64,000 bases of DNA from Deltaproteobacteria bacterium (GTDB lineage Bacteria; Acidobacteriota; Thermoanaerobaculia; Multivoradales; JAHZIX01): NCBI GenBank assembly GCA_022601195.1, contig JAHZIX010000029.1, forward strand, positions 434,001 to 498,000, given 5' to 3'. The notes under the pieces were generated by a model. That model ran no database searches. It was not told the origin of the DNA and was given only the letters and a program-made list of their open reading frames with translations. A program made the position numbers and the translations under genes. This document shows, piece after piece, positions 44,399 through 53,056 of the stretch (position 1 is its first letter; every line of letters starts with the position of its first letter).

Positions 44399-46105
44399 CT
44401 AGGGAGCCTGAAGCCGCGTCTCGATCGCTTCCAGCCGTTGCTGCATCTCGAAGTTGATTTTCTCCAGGGCTTGGATTCGCAGGTCCTTCTGGTCCAATCG
44501 TGCATAGAGAGCCTGAATGGAGGCCAGAGCCACCGATGCCTTGTCCGCTGGGGCAATGTGCAGGTCGTCATAGCCGAGCCCAAAGGCGGCGTAGAAATCC
44601 TGGGCGACCGGTCCGATGTGCTGGATGGAGTCCTCCTGCTCTTTATAGTTCCAACGAGTGATCGGTAGGGCGGCGAGACGTTCCAAAATCTCGTCCTTGT
44701 CGATTTCCTCGAAGTTCTCCTTGCGGTTACGGTCGGAGGAATCGAACAGCATGCCGGTGATGGTCAGGTTGCCGTTGCCATTGAGCACAAACTCTTGCCC
44801 CGCCGTCGAGCCGGAGGAAATATTGAAATTGTCTTCCGAGGAGAAGAAGGTCCATTGTTGACCATTGGCAGAGGTATCCGTCATCTGCCAGCGGACGCGG
44901 CCGTTGTTGGTGAGCTGCATCAGGGTTCGTGAAGCCTCTGTGCTGCTGGTTTCTTGAACCCATAGCTGGGCATCTCCACCGGAGCGGTAGAGATGAAGGG
45001 GCGCTCCAGGGAGGGAGGCACCCAAACCGATGCTGCCGTTGTTGGTGACCAGGATCGAGTTCTGGGGGGCGTCGGTGCGGATGCGAAGAGGCATATTTCC
45101 TTCGGTAGAGTCGCGGACGTAGAAATTGGATTCGTTGCCGCCGATATCCCAGATCTGCGAGCCAAAGCCGCTGGAACCATCCTGTTCGAGGCGAAGGACT
45201 GAGCTGTCTCCATCCACAACATGGACCTCGACCTCCGGGATAGAGGTGCCTACCCCTAGGTCGCCGGAGTCACCTACGTAGAGGGCATGGTTTCCCGCTC
45301 CGGCTTCGATGGTGAAAGGGGTTTTCCCAGCGCTGGCTTCGTAGAGGCTGAAGTGATTTGAACCGCCGTTGGTGGTGTCGTTGGCGACCAAGGTCCAATC
45401 GGCGCTCGGGAAGGTTCCGGTGCTGGTATCCAAGAAATTGAGCCGTAGATTGCTTTCCTTGAGGCGGATGGTATCGAAGCCGAAGCTCTCCCCATTGGCG
45501 CAATTGAGGCCGACGCAGGCACTGCCATCGACGATCAAGTCGTCGAGGATCACTTCATCCGGCGCGGCCCCATGATCGAGGGCGAGGGCTCCGGAGCTAT
45601 CGAGGTGGGGCGTGCTTTGTTCTTCGGTCACGGAGGTGACTTCACTCTCTTGCCCTTGCTGAACCAGAGAGCCTCCGGCCAAGGTGAAAGAACCCGAGGT
45701 GAGCCGGGGACGAGCTGGCAGCTTTCCCTCCATCTCGAGTCGTGAGATAGCCGCTGTATCTTCGCTGCGCCGGCCAGCAGCGAGCTCCCGGCGGGTGCTG
45801 TTATCGAGCACCGGAGCGAGGCGCAGCTCCCACCTGTAGAGGCCGTCGTCCCGGCCTGCGAGGTGGAAGCTGATGGTCTCGCCGGAATTGGCTTCGAGAC
45901 GTTCGACTCGGTTATTGGGATCGGAGACGGTCAGAACTAGGCCGTCATGGGCCGCTAGGGGTTCGAAGTGCAGGGCGGAGGAACTCTGGTGGACGGCCAC
46001 CAGATCCGCTTGGGAGGCGACCAAAGGGGCGGTTGGGAAAGAGATGATAGCGAGGACAAAAATGGAGATCGAGACGGCAGAGGGAATTTGCCGGGACTGC
46101 AACAT
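44399..46105 (-). CDS. secreted S74 (endosialidase-type) auto-chaperone fibre protein, paralogue 1
   Basis: 568 residues. Signal peptide to about residue 30; Ig-like N-terminal domain (DDGLYRWELRLAPVL); a fibre core beginning VILDDLIVDGSACVGLNCANGE and FDTIRLKESNLRLNF; then the Peptidase_S74 intramolecular chaperone domain and a coiled coil (IQALEKINFEMQQRLEAIETRL). The cleavage dyad S457 and K462 is present (S-D-R-N-R-K). In phage tail spikes this domain drives trimer folding and then cuts itself off; here it probably assembles a trimeric surface fibre. AGGAGG precedes the ATG. The last 150 residues nearly match paralogue 2 (46450-48228). Confidence 0.85.
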   Translation of the reverse strand: MLQSRQIPSAVSISIFVLAIISFPTAPLVASQADLVAVHQSSSALHFEPLAAHDGLVLTVSDPNNRVERLEANSGETISFHLAGRDDGLYRWELRLAPVLDNSTRRELAAGRRSEDTAAISRLEMEGKLPARPRLTSGSFTLAGGSLVQQGQESEVTSVTEEQSTPHLDSSGALALDHGAAPDEVILDDLIVDGSACVGLNCANGESFGFDTIRLKESNLRLNFLDTSTGTFPSADWTLVANDTTNGGSNHFSLYEASAGKTPFTIEAGAGNHALYVGDSGDLGVGTSIPEVEVHVVDGDSSVLRLEQDGSSGFGSQIWDIGGNESNFYVRDSTEGNMPLRIRTDAPQNSILVTNNGSIGLGASLPGAPLHLYRSGGDAQLWVQETSSTEASRTLMQLTNNGRVRWQMTDTSANGQQWTFFSSEDNFNISSGSTAGQEFVLNGNGNLTITGMLFDSSDRNRKENFEEIDKDEILERLAALPITRWNYKEQEDSIQHIGPVAQDFYAAFGLGYDDLHIAPADKASVALASIQALYARLDQKDLRIQALEKINFEMQQRLEAIETRLQAP

Positions 46106-46360
46106 GTACGGATCCTCCTTCTGGATTCCTAGGTACGGGAGCGATGTCGGGGATTGCGGAATCCAGACTAGGGAGCTAGAGGGTCAGGATCCATGGTCCC
46201 TAGCACTCATCTTTCCTGGGCCGATGCCTGGCCCTTTCTTCTCACCGGCTTGTGCTACCGCCGTGAATCCTTCTAGATCTCCCGGCATCGTGGGCCTTCG
46301 CGGCCAGGAAGGGCCAAGATCCACCGGGAGGTCCTGCCTCTGAATCCGAGGAGCCAAATA

Positions 46361-46397
46361 GAAAACGGCCGAGGCAGCGGATGAGCTGCTTCGGCCG
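46361..46397 (-). terminator. intrinsic terminator of paralogue 2
   Basis: CGGCCGAGGCAGC pairs with GCTGCTTCGGCCG (one wobble) around a 6-nt loop. On the minus strand GTTTTC follows the stem, 52 bp after the stop codon of the 46450-48228 gene. Confidence 0.8.
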
Positions 46398-46449
46398 AAT
46401 AGAGTGGCGTTTCTCTGAGACCCTGGAAGGGGCCCCTGGCAGAGAGGCG

Positions 46450-48228
46450 CTACTGAATCTTCGCTTCCAGGGCTTCCAGGCGTTGGAGCAGGGACTCGTT
46501 CTGGCTGCGCAGGGTCTCGAGCTGTTGGCTTTGAGCTTTCAGACCCTCCAGCTCCCTCTCCTTTTGCTGCAAGCGAGCATAGAGGGCTTGAATGGAGGCG
46601 AGGGCTACGGAAGCCTTGTCGGCCGGGGCAATGTGCAGGTTGTCATAGCCAAGGCCGAAGGCGGCGTGGAAATCCTGAGCTACCGGGCCGATGTGCTGAA
46701 TGGAGTCTTCCTGCTCCTTATAGTTCCAGCGAGTGATCGGCAGGGCGGCGAGTCGTTCCAGGATGTCGTTCTTGTCGACCTCCTCGAAGTTCTCTTTCCG
46801 GTTGCGATCGGAGGAGTCGAACAGCATGCCGGTGATGGTCAGGTTACCGTTCCCATTGAGTACGAACTCCTGACCGGCATTGGAACCAGAGGAGATGTTG
46901 AAGTTGTCTTCGGAGGAGAAGAACGTCCACTGCTGGCCGTTGCCAGAAGTATCCGTCATCTGCCAACGGACTCGACCATTGTTGCTCAGCTGCATCATCG
47001 TCCGAGCATCTTCCGTTCCGCTATTTTCTTCGAGCAGAAGCTGTGTCTCTCCATCGGTGCGGCGGGAGTGGAGAGAGCCCGTCGGTGAGAGGACTCCAAG
47101 GCCGATCTTGCCATCGGGATCGATCACCAGGCCTTGGGACGGGGCGCCGGGGCGAATGCGAAAGGGTAGGGTGGAGCCGTTGGTGGTATCGCGGATGAAG
47201 AAGCTCGTCTCGTTGCCAGCCATATCCCAAGTCTGAGGGGCGAAACCGGAGGAGCCGTTCTGCTCCAGACGCACGGTGGGAGAATTGCCACTGACCACGT
47301 GGACATCGACTACCGGTACAGAGGTTCCTAGACCCAGGCGACCACCGTCATCGACGTAGAGGGAGTGACTCGGCGCTCTGGCTTCGACGGTGAAGGGGGT
47401 GCGGTTACCGGTGATGTCGTCGATGGAGAATTTGTTGACACCGCCGTTGGCGGAAGCATTCGCGGTGAGCTGCCAGTCGTTGCTAGGGAAGCTGCCTCCA
47501 CTGGTGTCCTCAAATTTGATCCGTAGGTTGTTTTCCTTGAGACGGATGGTGTCGAACCCGAAGTTTTCGCCATTGACACAATCGAAGCCAACACAAAGGC
47601 TACCGTCAACGATGAGGTCGTCGAGAATGACTTGGTCCGCTTGGGCCGAGTTATCGAGCTCTGGGTCTTCTAGAGCCGGGGCTCCGAGAGGTGTCAAGCC
47701 GTTGGCAGCAGCCGCTTCGGAATTCAGCTGGTCCTGCTCCTGGTTCAGTCTTTCTGGCTCCGAGTCCTCGACGATACGGCCGTCCAGGATTTGGAAAGCG
47801 CCACAGGCGAAGCGGCGCTCCACGGGGAGCCGCTGTGCTTTCCGAAGGGCTTTGACCTCTTTCATGTCTCCTGTCTCGCGGGCTCTCTTGAGAGCAGCGC
47901 GGCCGTTGGCGTCCACTTTAGGGATGAGTTCTAATTCCCAATTGAAGACGCCATCTTCAAGGTCTCGGTAGACGAACTTGGGAGTTTGTCCCGCTTCGAA
48001 TTCCTTCCGGGTATCTTCGCAGCCGGGCCCAGCAAGGGTGAGGATCCAGCCACTATTACTTTGGTTCTCTGGGTCCCAGGCAATCGTGCTGGAGCCGTAT
48101 TCCACCTGAGCTTTTTCATCGCAGCCGGTGGGCTCCGCTTCGGGAGCACCGAATGCGGCGGGGGTCAGTAGTAAGGTCGCGCATCCGGCGATCCAGCTAG
48201 CACTCTTCTTTCCAAGCGGTCTGAGCAT
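46450..48228 (-). CDS. secreted S74 auto-chaperone fibre protein, paralogue 2
   Basis: 592 residues. Signal peptide ends near FGAP; Ig-like domain with FVYRDLEDGVFNWELELIPKV; fibre core VILDDLIVDGSLCVGFDCVNGE and FDTIRLKENNLRIKF; further repeats RTPFTVEARAPSHSLYV and RLEQNGSSGFAPQTWD; S74 domain with dyad S473/K478; coiled coil to the end (QSQQLETLRSQNESLLQRLEAL). Domain order equals paralogues 1 and 3. From about MQLSNNGRVRWQMTDTS to the coiled coil it is almost identical to paralogue 1, while the N-terminal parts differ strongly. GGAGG lies upstream of the ATG. It is probably a trimeric surface fibre; the ligand is unknown. Confidence 0.85.
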   Translation of the reverse strand: MLRPLGKKSASWIAGCATLLLTPAAFGAPEAEPTGCDEKAQVEYGSSTIAWDPENQSNSGWILTLAGPGCEDTRKEFEAGQTPKFVYRDLEDGVFNWELELIPKVDANGRAALKRARETGDMKEVKALRKAQRLPVERRFACGAFQILDGRIVEDSEPERLNQEQDQLNSEAAAANGLTPLGAPALEDPELDNSAQADQVILDDLIVDGSLCVGFDCVNGENFGFDTIRLKENNLRIKFEDTSGGSFPSNDWQLTANASANGGVNKFSIDDITGNRTPFTVEARAPSHSLYVDDGGRLGLGTSVPVVDVHVVSGNSPTVRLEQNGSSGFAPQTWDMAGNETSFFIRDTTNGSTLPFRIRPGAPSQGLVIDPDGKIGLGVLSPTGSLHSRRTDGETQLLLEENSGTEDARTMMQLSNNGRVRWQMTDTSGNGQQWTFFSSEDNFNISSGSNAGQEFVLNGNGNLTITGMLFDSSDRNRKENFEEVDKNDILERLAALPITRWNYKEQEDSIQHIGPVAQDFHAAFGLGYDNLHIAPADKASVALASIQALYARLQQKERELEGLKAQSQQLETLRSQNESLLQRLEALEAKIQ

Positions 48229-48759
48229 CCTTCGTTTCCTCCAGTCATTCCCTTTGATCGAGCACGAGGCTCATGAGAAGGCCTTCACCCACTAGTGAAT
48301 GGCCGAATAGGCAATTTCTCAACATCCTAACGGTGCTTATCGCTGAAGAGCTATGGGACATTGGAGCCATTTATGCCGAAGATCTATAGCCCTTGGGACT
48401 AGGGCCTCGGACGATGTTCCCTGAGCTAGATTCCTTTTGAGCTAGATCCCTCTGAGCTGGGGGCGATCTTGGAGGGAGCTCTCTGTTGGGAGCTACTGCC
48501 GTTGTTTCTAGGAAAGAAACTCTGTGGCCAACGAGGATTCAGTCGAATGAGGAAGAAAGGGAGGGCTGTAAGAGCTTGTGGCCCTCTGGGCACTTCTTCT
48601 CATCTTGAATGGGTAGATCGGTCTAGGGGTAGACCCTTACAAGGTTCTCTTGAAAAGGCCGGGAGCTAGGGAATAAAGGTGTTTCCGAGCCTCTCCGGGG
48701 CCTAGATCGGAAGAGCTAGGACTGCTTTGGTGAATCTACTCACATGATATCCTGCGTCC
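48229..48759. other. 530-bp intergenic region with short degenerate repeats
   Basis: It lies between two outward-reading genes. Near 48420-48460 the phrase TGAGCTAGAT(T/C)CC occurs twice, followed by TGAGCTGGGGG, as a 15-16-bp degenerate tandem repeat. A small frame at 48469-48669 has no ribosome site and an unlikely composition. No RNA gene is recognised. Confidence 0.5.
48748..48753 (+). promoter_or_regulatory. -10-like hexamer TATCCT before the glycosyltransferase gene
   Basis: TATCCT ends six bases before GTG 48760, and there is no Shine-Dalgarno sequence. It favours that GTG as a leaderless start over internal GTG codons. Confidence 0.35.
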
Positions 48760-50109
48760 GTGGTCCAAGGCATTTCAGGGTCTGCAGCCCTTTTTGAGGG
48801 AAAAAGCCGGAGGTTCGTCCGGCAAGGTGGAGTGTATCGAGATCGGCCCTCTCTAAAGATTCTCTACATCACTACCAAGCCCCCGTGGCCCACTACCGAT
48901 GGCAGTCGCCTGCTGGTCATGAACACTCTGGAGGGTCTGGCACAGCGAGGTCACCGGGTCACTTTGGTCGCTCCCGCTGACTTCCAGGGAGTGGCTGTAG
49001 AGGAGGTCGCTGCCAATTTGCGGGAGATCTGCTCTCCCTGTCTGATTCCCGCTCAGTTACCCTCCCTGCCCGGAGCTTTCGTGCGCTCTCGGTGGAAGGG
49101 CCGTCCCCTTTCCATCGATCGCCACAGTCGAAGCCAGGTTCGGGAAGAAGTAGCGCGTCAGCTCGACCAGGGGCATTTCGATCTCGTCCATGTGGAGCAG
49201 CTCCAAGCCCTGCCGCAGGCCGAGCCCGCCCTGGAGAGGTCGATACCGGTGGTCCTGAGGGCTCAAAACGTTGAGAGCGATCTTTGGGCTGCTACTGCGA
49301 AGAAGCGTCCGATTTTGAGGTCTCTCGCCCAGCGAGAGAATCACCGGCTAGCGGCCTGGGAGACTGAGGCTTTGGGGCGGGTCGACCTCACCATCGCTCT
49401 AACTCGCCGAGATGCGGAGCGATTGAGGCAGATGGCAGGAGGTCGGGCGAGAATTCGCTTGTCGAGGGTTCCCTTCATGGAATCCTTGCCTCAGGCGGGA
49501 GAGCCATTGCCAGGGGAACCAGCGGTGGTCATTTTCGGCAGCGAGGGCTGGTTTCCCAATCGGGATGCCGTGTCTTGGTTCGCTCGCCGAGCCTGGCCGA
49601 CGGTGCGAGCCCGACTGCCGGGCGCCTGGTTGCACGTCTTCGGAAATTGGAATCGTGCCCTGGCGGCTGAGGGAGCGACCCGGTATTCCCCACCCCAAGA
49701 CAGCCGAGATGCTTTTCCCCCTGGCTCCGTCATGGTCGTTCCCTTGCGTATCGCTTCGGGCGTTCGCATGAAGATCCTCGAGGCCTGGGCACGGGGGGTG
49801 CCTGTGATCGCTTTGCCGGAGGCTGCGGCGGGCTTGGAAGCGACCGAGGGAAAAGAGCTATTGCTGGCTCGGAATGCTGATCAATTTGCCGCATCCCTGG
49901 TGCGGTTGCAGCAAGATCCGGCGCTGCGCGCCCGCTTGATCGCCGCTGGTCGAGCCATCCTAGCCCGATGGCACCGTCCATCAGCAGCGGCAGCCCGTCT
50001 CGAAGAGATCTACCGGGAGGCGATGGGGGAAGGGCTCGAGTCGGTGGTAGTCGGGAAGGAATCTGGAGAGATTCTCGTTCCTCGAGAGGTCGCTCAACAG
50101 GATTTCTAA
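48760..50109 (+). CDS. GT4-type glycosyltransferase (GT-B fold)
   Basis: 449 residues. The first Rossmann half starts SLKILYITTKPPWPTTDGSRLLVMN, with LAQRGHRVTLVAP. The second half has VVIFGSEGWFPNRDAVSWF and the donor-binding region GVRMKILEAWARGVPVIALPEAAAGLEA with an E-x6-7-E-type pattern. It should transfer a nucleotide-activated sugar onto a growing surface glycan in the cytoplasm. The start is GTG at 48760; a GTG at 48832 (residue 25) would give a more usual N-terminus. It is the first rightward gene of the polysaccharide island. Confidence 0.86.
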   Translation: MVQGISGSAALFEGKSRRFVRQGGVYRDRPSLKILYITTKPPWPTTDGSRLLVMNTLEGLAQRGHRVTLVAPADFQGVAVEEVAANLREICSPCLIPAQLPSLPGAFVRSRWKGRPLSIDRHSRSQVREEVARQLDQGHFDLVHVEQLQALPQAEPALERSIPVVLRAQNVESDLWAATAKKRPILRSLAQRENHRLAAWETEALGRVDLTIALTRRDAERLRQMAGGRARIRLSRVPFMESLPQAGEPLPGEPAVVIFGSEGWFPNRDAVSWFARRAWPTVRARLPGAWLHVFGNWNRALAAEGATRYSPPQDSRDAFPPGSVMVVPLRIASGVRMKILEAWARGVPVIALPEAAAGLEATEGKELLLARNADQFAASLVRLQQDPALRARLIAAGRAILARWHRPSAAAARLEEIYREAMGEGLESVVVGKESGEILVPREVAQQDF

Positions 50110-50170
50110 GTCCCGCGGCTTCACCAGGAGTTCTTCCTTCTAAGAAAGAACAGATTTTCCTGCCGGCTTC

Positions 50171-51046
50171 TCAGGAGGACGGTTTCTCCGCCTTCGGCTC
50201 GGAGAGGCTGAGGGCCTCATCAAGCGAGACTTTCGGAAAGATGTCGAGTGCTCCTTGGTCCGTCGCGTCGAGGATTTGTCTCCCGGCCGAGGCGTAGGCT
50301 TGTTTTGCCAGCCGGTAGAATTTCTCCGAGCCACTCAGATTCGGTAGATGCCATCGTACCCCGTAGCCAAAGTAGTCCGGGGTGAAATGATCGCTATCTC
50401 CCCCCTGGAGGACGACCTCTTTCATGGCCGGCCCCTTGGCTTGAAACCGGTGATCCACGCCGATCAGAATGACCGTCTCGAAACCGAGAAAGAAGGCAGT
50501 CTGGAGAGCAGCGAAGGTGACGGTGTAACCCAGGTTCCATCCGGAGAGTAGGTCTTGGTGAAATCGCATTGAGGGAACTTCCGGAAGAAATACGGTACGG
50601 GGGTCGGTGGCGATGAATCGCCTCCCGTTTTGCCAATCGAGTAGCTTGAGACTGGGAAGGTCACTGATTTCGGAGTGAAATTGCTCGAGCACCAGACCGT
50701 TGACGCAACAGTAGGCGGAGGGAAAAAAGCCCATTTCTTCGGCGAGAAGGTAGATGCGGTTCGTTCCGATGGTGAATTCGTTGCGAATCCGGTCCCAATC
50801 CGTGTTCTTCAGACTGGGGCCGTTTCCCATGATGATGGCTCGGTGCCCTCGGTACCGATTCCGCAAGGGGCCTAGAATGGACTCTGTGTGAGCTCTACCC
50901 ATAGAGCTGTGTCCCCAGGAGAATTTCCCCGGTCCATGGGAAGCCACTCGGTAGAGGCGTTGTACACTCGAAGGGAGCCGCTCATAGAGCCCCCGTAGTT
51001 TCGAGGAACGTAGGCGGTTCCAGCTACGGGAAAAAGCTCGGTGCAT
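50171..51046 (-). CDS. DUF115 / MptE-like protein (glycan-associated)
   Basis: 291 residues. The core has RAIIMGNGPSLKNTDWDRI, FTIGTNRIYLLAEEMGFFPSAYCCVNGLV and FETVILIGVDHRF, the hallmark blocks of the DUF115 / 6-hydroxymethylpterin-pyrophosphokinase-MptE-like fold. In bacteria such proteins occur in glycan, flagellin-modification and capsule loci and are thought to be transferase-like; they are not expected to make pterins. It lies leftward inside the polysaccharide island, convergent with the GT4 gene. The start is uncertain (no clear ribosome site; ATG at 51046). Confidence 0.75.
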   Translation of the reverse strand: MHRAFSRSWNRLRSSKLRGLYERLPSSVQRLYRVASHGPGKFSWGHSSMGRAHTESILGPLRNRYRGHRAIIMGNGPSLKNTDWDRIRNEFTIGTNRIYLLAEEMGFFPSAYCCVNGLVLEQFHSEISDLPSLKLLDWQNGRRFIATDPRTVFLPEVPSMRFHQDLLSGWNLGYTVTFAALQTAFFLGFETVILIGVDHRFQAKGPAMKEVVLQGGDSDHFTPDYFGYGVRWHLPNLSGSEKFYRLAKQAYASAGRQILDATDQGALDIFPKVSLDEALSLSEPKAEKPSS

Positions 51047-51254
51047 AGTGCGGGGAAGCTCGGTCTAGGAAAATTGGATTCAGAAATTTGGTCGGCAGAT
51101 CTATCAAATAGGGTTACGCTGGCACTTGAGCCTTGTGGTAAAAGTGTTCAAGAGATGAGGTGCCTACGCTTGTGAATGAACTCTATATTCTTAAGCGTAA
51201 AATCCATTCTTCAGCGAACAATATCTACAGCGCTCGAGGCTTTGAAATTCTAAC

Positions 51255-52307
51255 ATGACCGACTTTCTCGATTCTCCGTCTCCGTCTACGGTTCCGCGCT
51301 GCTCCGTCGTGGTTCGTTGCTATAACGAGGAGCGCCATATCGGCAAGCTGCTGAGCGGCATCATGGAGCAGAGCGTTCAGGATGTTCAGATCGTGATCGT
51401 CGATTCAGGCTCTACGGACCGTACTGTCGAGATTGCCCAGCACTACCCTGTTGACCTGGTGTCCATTCGGAAAGAGGATTTCTCTTTCGGCTATTCCCTC
51501 AACGCCGGTTGCAAGGCGGCTCGCGGCAAGATCGTGGTCCTCGCTAGCGCCCATGTGTATCCTACTTATCGCGATTGGCTAGAGAGGCTAATTGCTCCTT
51601 TCGAGGACCCTCAGGTCGCCCTTACCTACGGGAAGCAGCGCGGAGATGAGGACACCCATTTTTCCGAGCAGAGAATTTTCAGGGCCTGGTTTCCAGACCA
51701 TTCGGACCTGCGGCAGACCGATCCGTTCTGCAACAACGCCAATGCTGCCATTCGCCGCTCTCTGTGGGAGAAAATGCCCTATGACGAGATCCTCACGGGA
51801 TTGGAAGATCTCTCCTGGGCGAAGCAGGCTTTGGCCCAGGGGCATCGCATTGCCTACGTTGCTGAAGCTGAGATCATTCACGTTCACGATGAGACCTCGG
51901 CGCAAATTTTCCGTCGCTATGAACGAGAGGCCATCGCTCTGAAGGCCATTTACTCTGATTCAGGCTTTTCTCTGGGGAGTTTTCTTCGGTTGGCGACCCA
52001 GAATATCTGGAGCGATTGGTTGGCCGCGGCCAAAGGCGGCAAATTGTTGGGCAATCTCTTCGATATCGCACGGTTTCGGACCCTGCAGTTCTGGGGTACC
52101 TATCGCGGCTACCGTCAATATGGACGGGTCGATGACCAGCTCCGGATGCGTTTCTACTATCCGCCGGAAACGACTGCGAAGCGGCTGGAGCAAGAGCTGC
52201 GTCGACCTGGTGCCACCCCCATCGACTATGTTTTAACAGGCTCGGAGATGACAGGGAAGGCGGCCTCCCAGGACTCCCAGAAAACACGGGCGCTGCTGCC
52301 GGAATGA
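51255..52307 (+). CDS. family 2 glycosyltransferase
   Basis: 350 residues, GT-A fold: CSVVVRCYNEERHIGKLLSGI, VQIVIVDSGSTDRTVEIAQ, then FSFGYSLNAGCKAARGKIVVLASAHVYPTY and DPFCNNANAAIRRSLWEKMPYDE with E-D at LTGLEDLSWAKQA. The usual D-x-D position reads S-A-H, typical of a subgroup of GT2 enzymes. It probably adds a sugar to the glycan made by this island. It heads an operon: its stop overlaps the cyclase start by 4 bp (ATGA), and five more genes follow in close order. Confidence 0.88.
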   Translation: MTDFLDSPSPSTVPRCSVVVRCYNEERHIGKLLSGIMEQSVQDVQIVIVDSGSTDRTVEIAQHYPVDLVSIRKEDFSFGYSLNAGCKAARGKIVVLASAHVYPTYRDWLERLIAPFEDPQVALTYGKQRGDEDTHFSEQRIFRAWFPDHSDLRQTDPFCNNANAAIRRSLWEKMPYDEILTGLEDLSWAKQALAQGHRIAYVAEAEIIHVHDETSAQIFRRYEREAIALKAIYSDSGFSLGSFLRLATQNIWSDWLAAAKGGKLLGNLFDIARFRTLQFWGTYRGYRQYGRVDDQLRMRFYYPPETTAKRLEQELRRPGATPIDYVLTGSEMTGKAASQDSQKTRALLPE

Positions 52308-52975
52308 TCGATATCTCTGTCCCCCTCGACCACCGGCTACCCGTTTGGCCGGGCAGCCCGGGTTTTCGGGTTTCACCTCTGATCACCATGGGGGGAGACT
52401 CGGTAGCCAATGTTTCCCACCTGGCTATGGAGCTTCACACGGGCACTCACATCGATGCGCCGCGGCATTTCGTTGCCGATGGGGCCACGGTGGAGGACAT
52501 CTCTATCGACGCCCTCGTGGGGCCCGCTTGGGTAGCCCTTTCCGACGTCGATGGTGCCATCGGGCCTCCAGAGCTCGAAGCTCTAGACCTGCCTGCAAAG
52601 GTAGACAGACTCCTGCTGCGTACCCCCAACTCCGCCCTCTGGGCGAAGCACCCGGGGGAATTCCAGGAGGACTACGCAGCGCTTTCCTTAGAAGGTGCCC
52701 GCTGGATCGTCGACAGGGGAATCCGTCTATTCGGTATCGACTATCTTTCGGTGCAACGATTTTCGGATGGGCCCGAAACCCACCAAGTTCTACTGAAGGC
52801 AGGGGTCGTCTTGTTGGAAAGCCTGAACCTTTCCGCCGTGGAGCCTGGGGCCTATGAGTTGATTTGCCTTCCTCTGGCGTTGGTCGGTACCGAGGCGGCT
52901 CCTGCCAGAGCTTTTCTGCGCCCTTTGGGGAACGACCCAGACCCGGAGGCCTCCACCATGAATGTACGCCCGTGA
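52304..52975 (+). CDS. cyclase-family (kynurenine formamidase-like) metal hydrolase
   Basis: 223 residues starting MIDISVPLDHRLPVWPGSP. The metal site motif HTGTHIDAPRHF, RLLLRTPNSALW and GIDYLSVQRF define the cyclase/KynB-like family, whose members hydrolyse N-formyl amides or act on cyclic substrates using zinc or manganese. Tryptophan genes are absent; the location between a GT2 and a CMP-sugar transferase points to sugar-acid or lactone chemistry instead (inference). The first 4 bp overlap the GT2 gene. The stop codon lies in the first unit of a 14-bp tandem array. Confidence 0.83.
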   Translation: MIDISVPLDHRLPVWPGSPGFRVSPLITMGGDSVANVSHLAMELHTGTHIDAPRHFVADGATVEDISIDALVGPAWVALSDVDGAIGPPELEALDLPAKVDRLLLRTPNSALWAKHPGEFQEDYAALSLEGARWIVDRGIRLFGIDYLSVQRFSDGPETHQVLLKAGVVLLESLNLSAVEPGAYELICLPLALVGTEAAPARAFLRPLGNDPDPEASTMNVRP

Positions 52976-53051
52976 AGATATGCCCGTGACGATATGCCCG
53001 TGACGATATGCCCGTGAAGACCTGCTCGTGAAGAAATGCCTACGAAGAAGG
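52968..53051 (+). repeat. six 14-bp tandem repeats starting over a stop codon
   Basis: Units: GCCCGTGAAGATAT, GCCCGTGACGATAT (twice), GCCCGTGAAGACCT, GCTCGTGAAGAAAT and GCCTACGAAGAAGG. TGA at 52973 (the cyclase stop), 52987 and 53001 fall in three different frames. The last unit supplies the AAGAAGG ribosome site of the next gene, so the array fills the whole gene junction. Confidence 0.9.
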
Positions 53052-53056
53052 AATCC

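Noticed and set aside
44399..48228. Prophage remnant because of tail-fibre-like S74 domains
   Set aside because: No capsid, terminase, portal, integrase or lysis gene is present, and the proteins have signal peptides and Ig-like domains. They look like cellular surface proteins.
48469..48669. 66-residue open frame in the intergenic region
   Set aside because: No ribosome site, a TTG start and a composition unlike the neighbouring genes.
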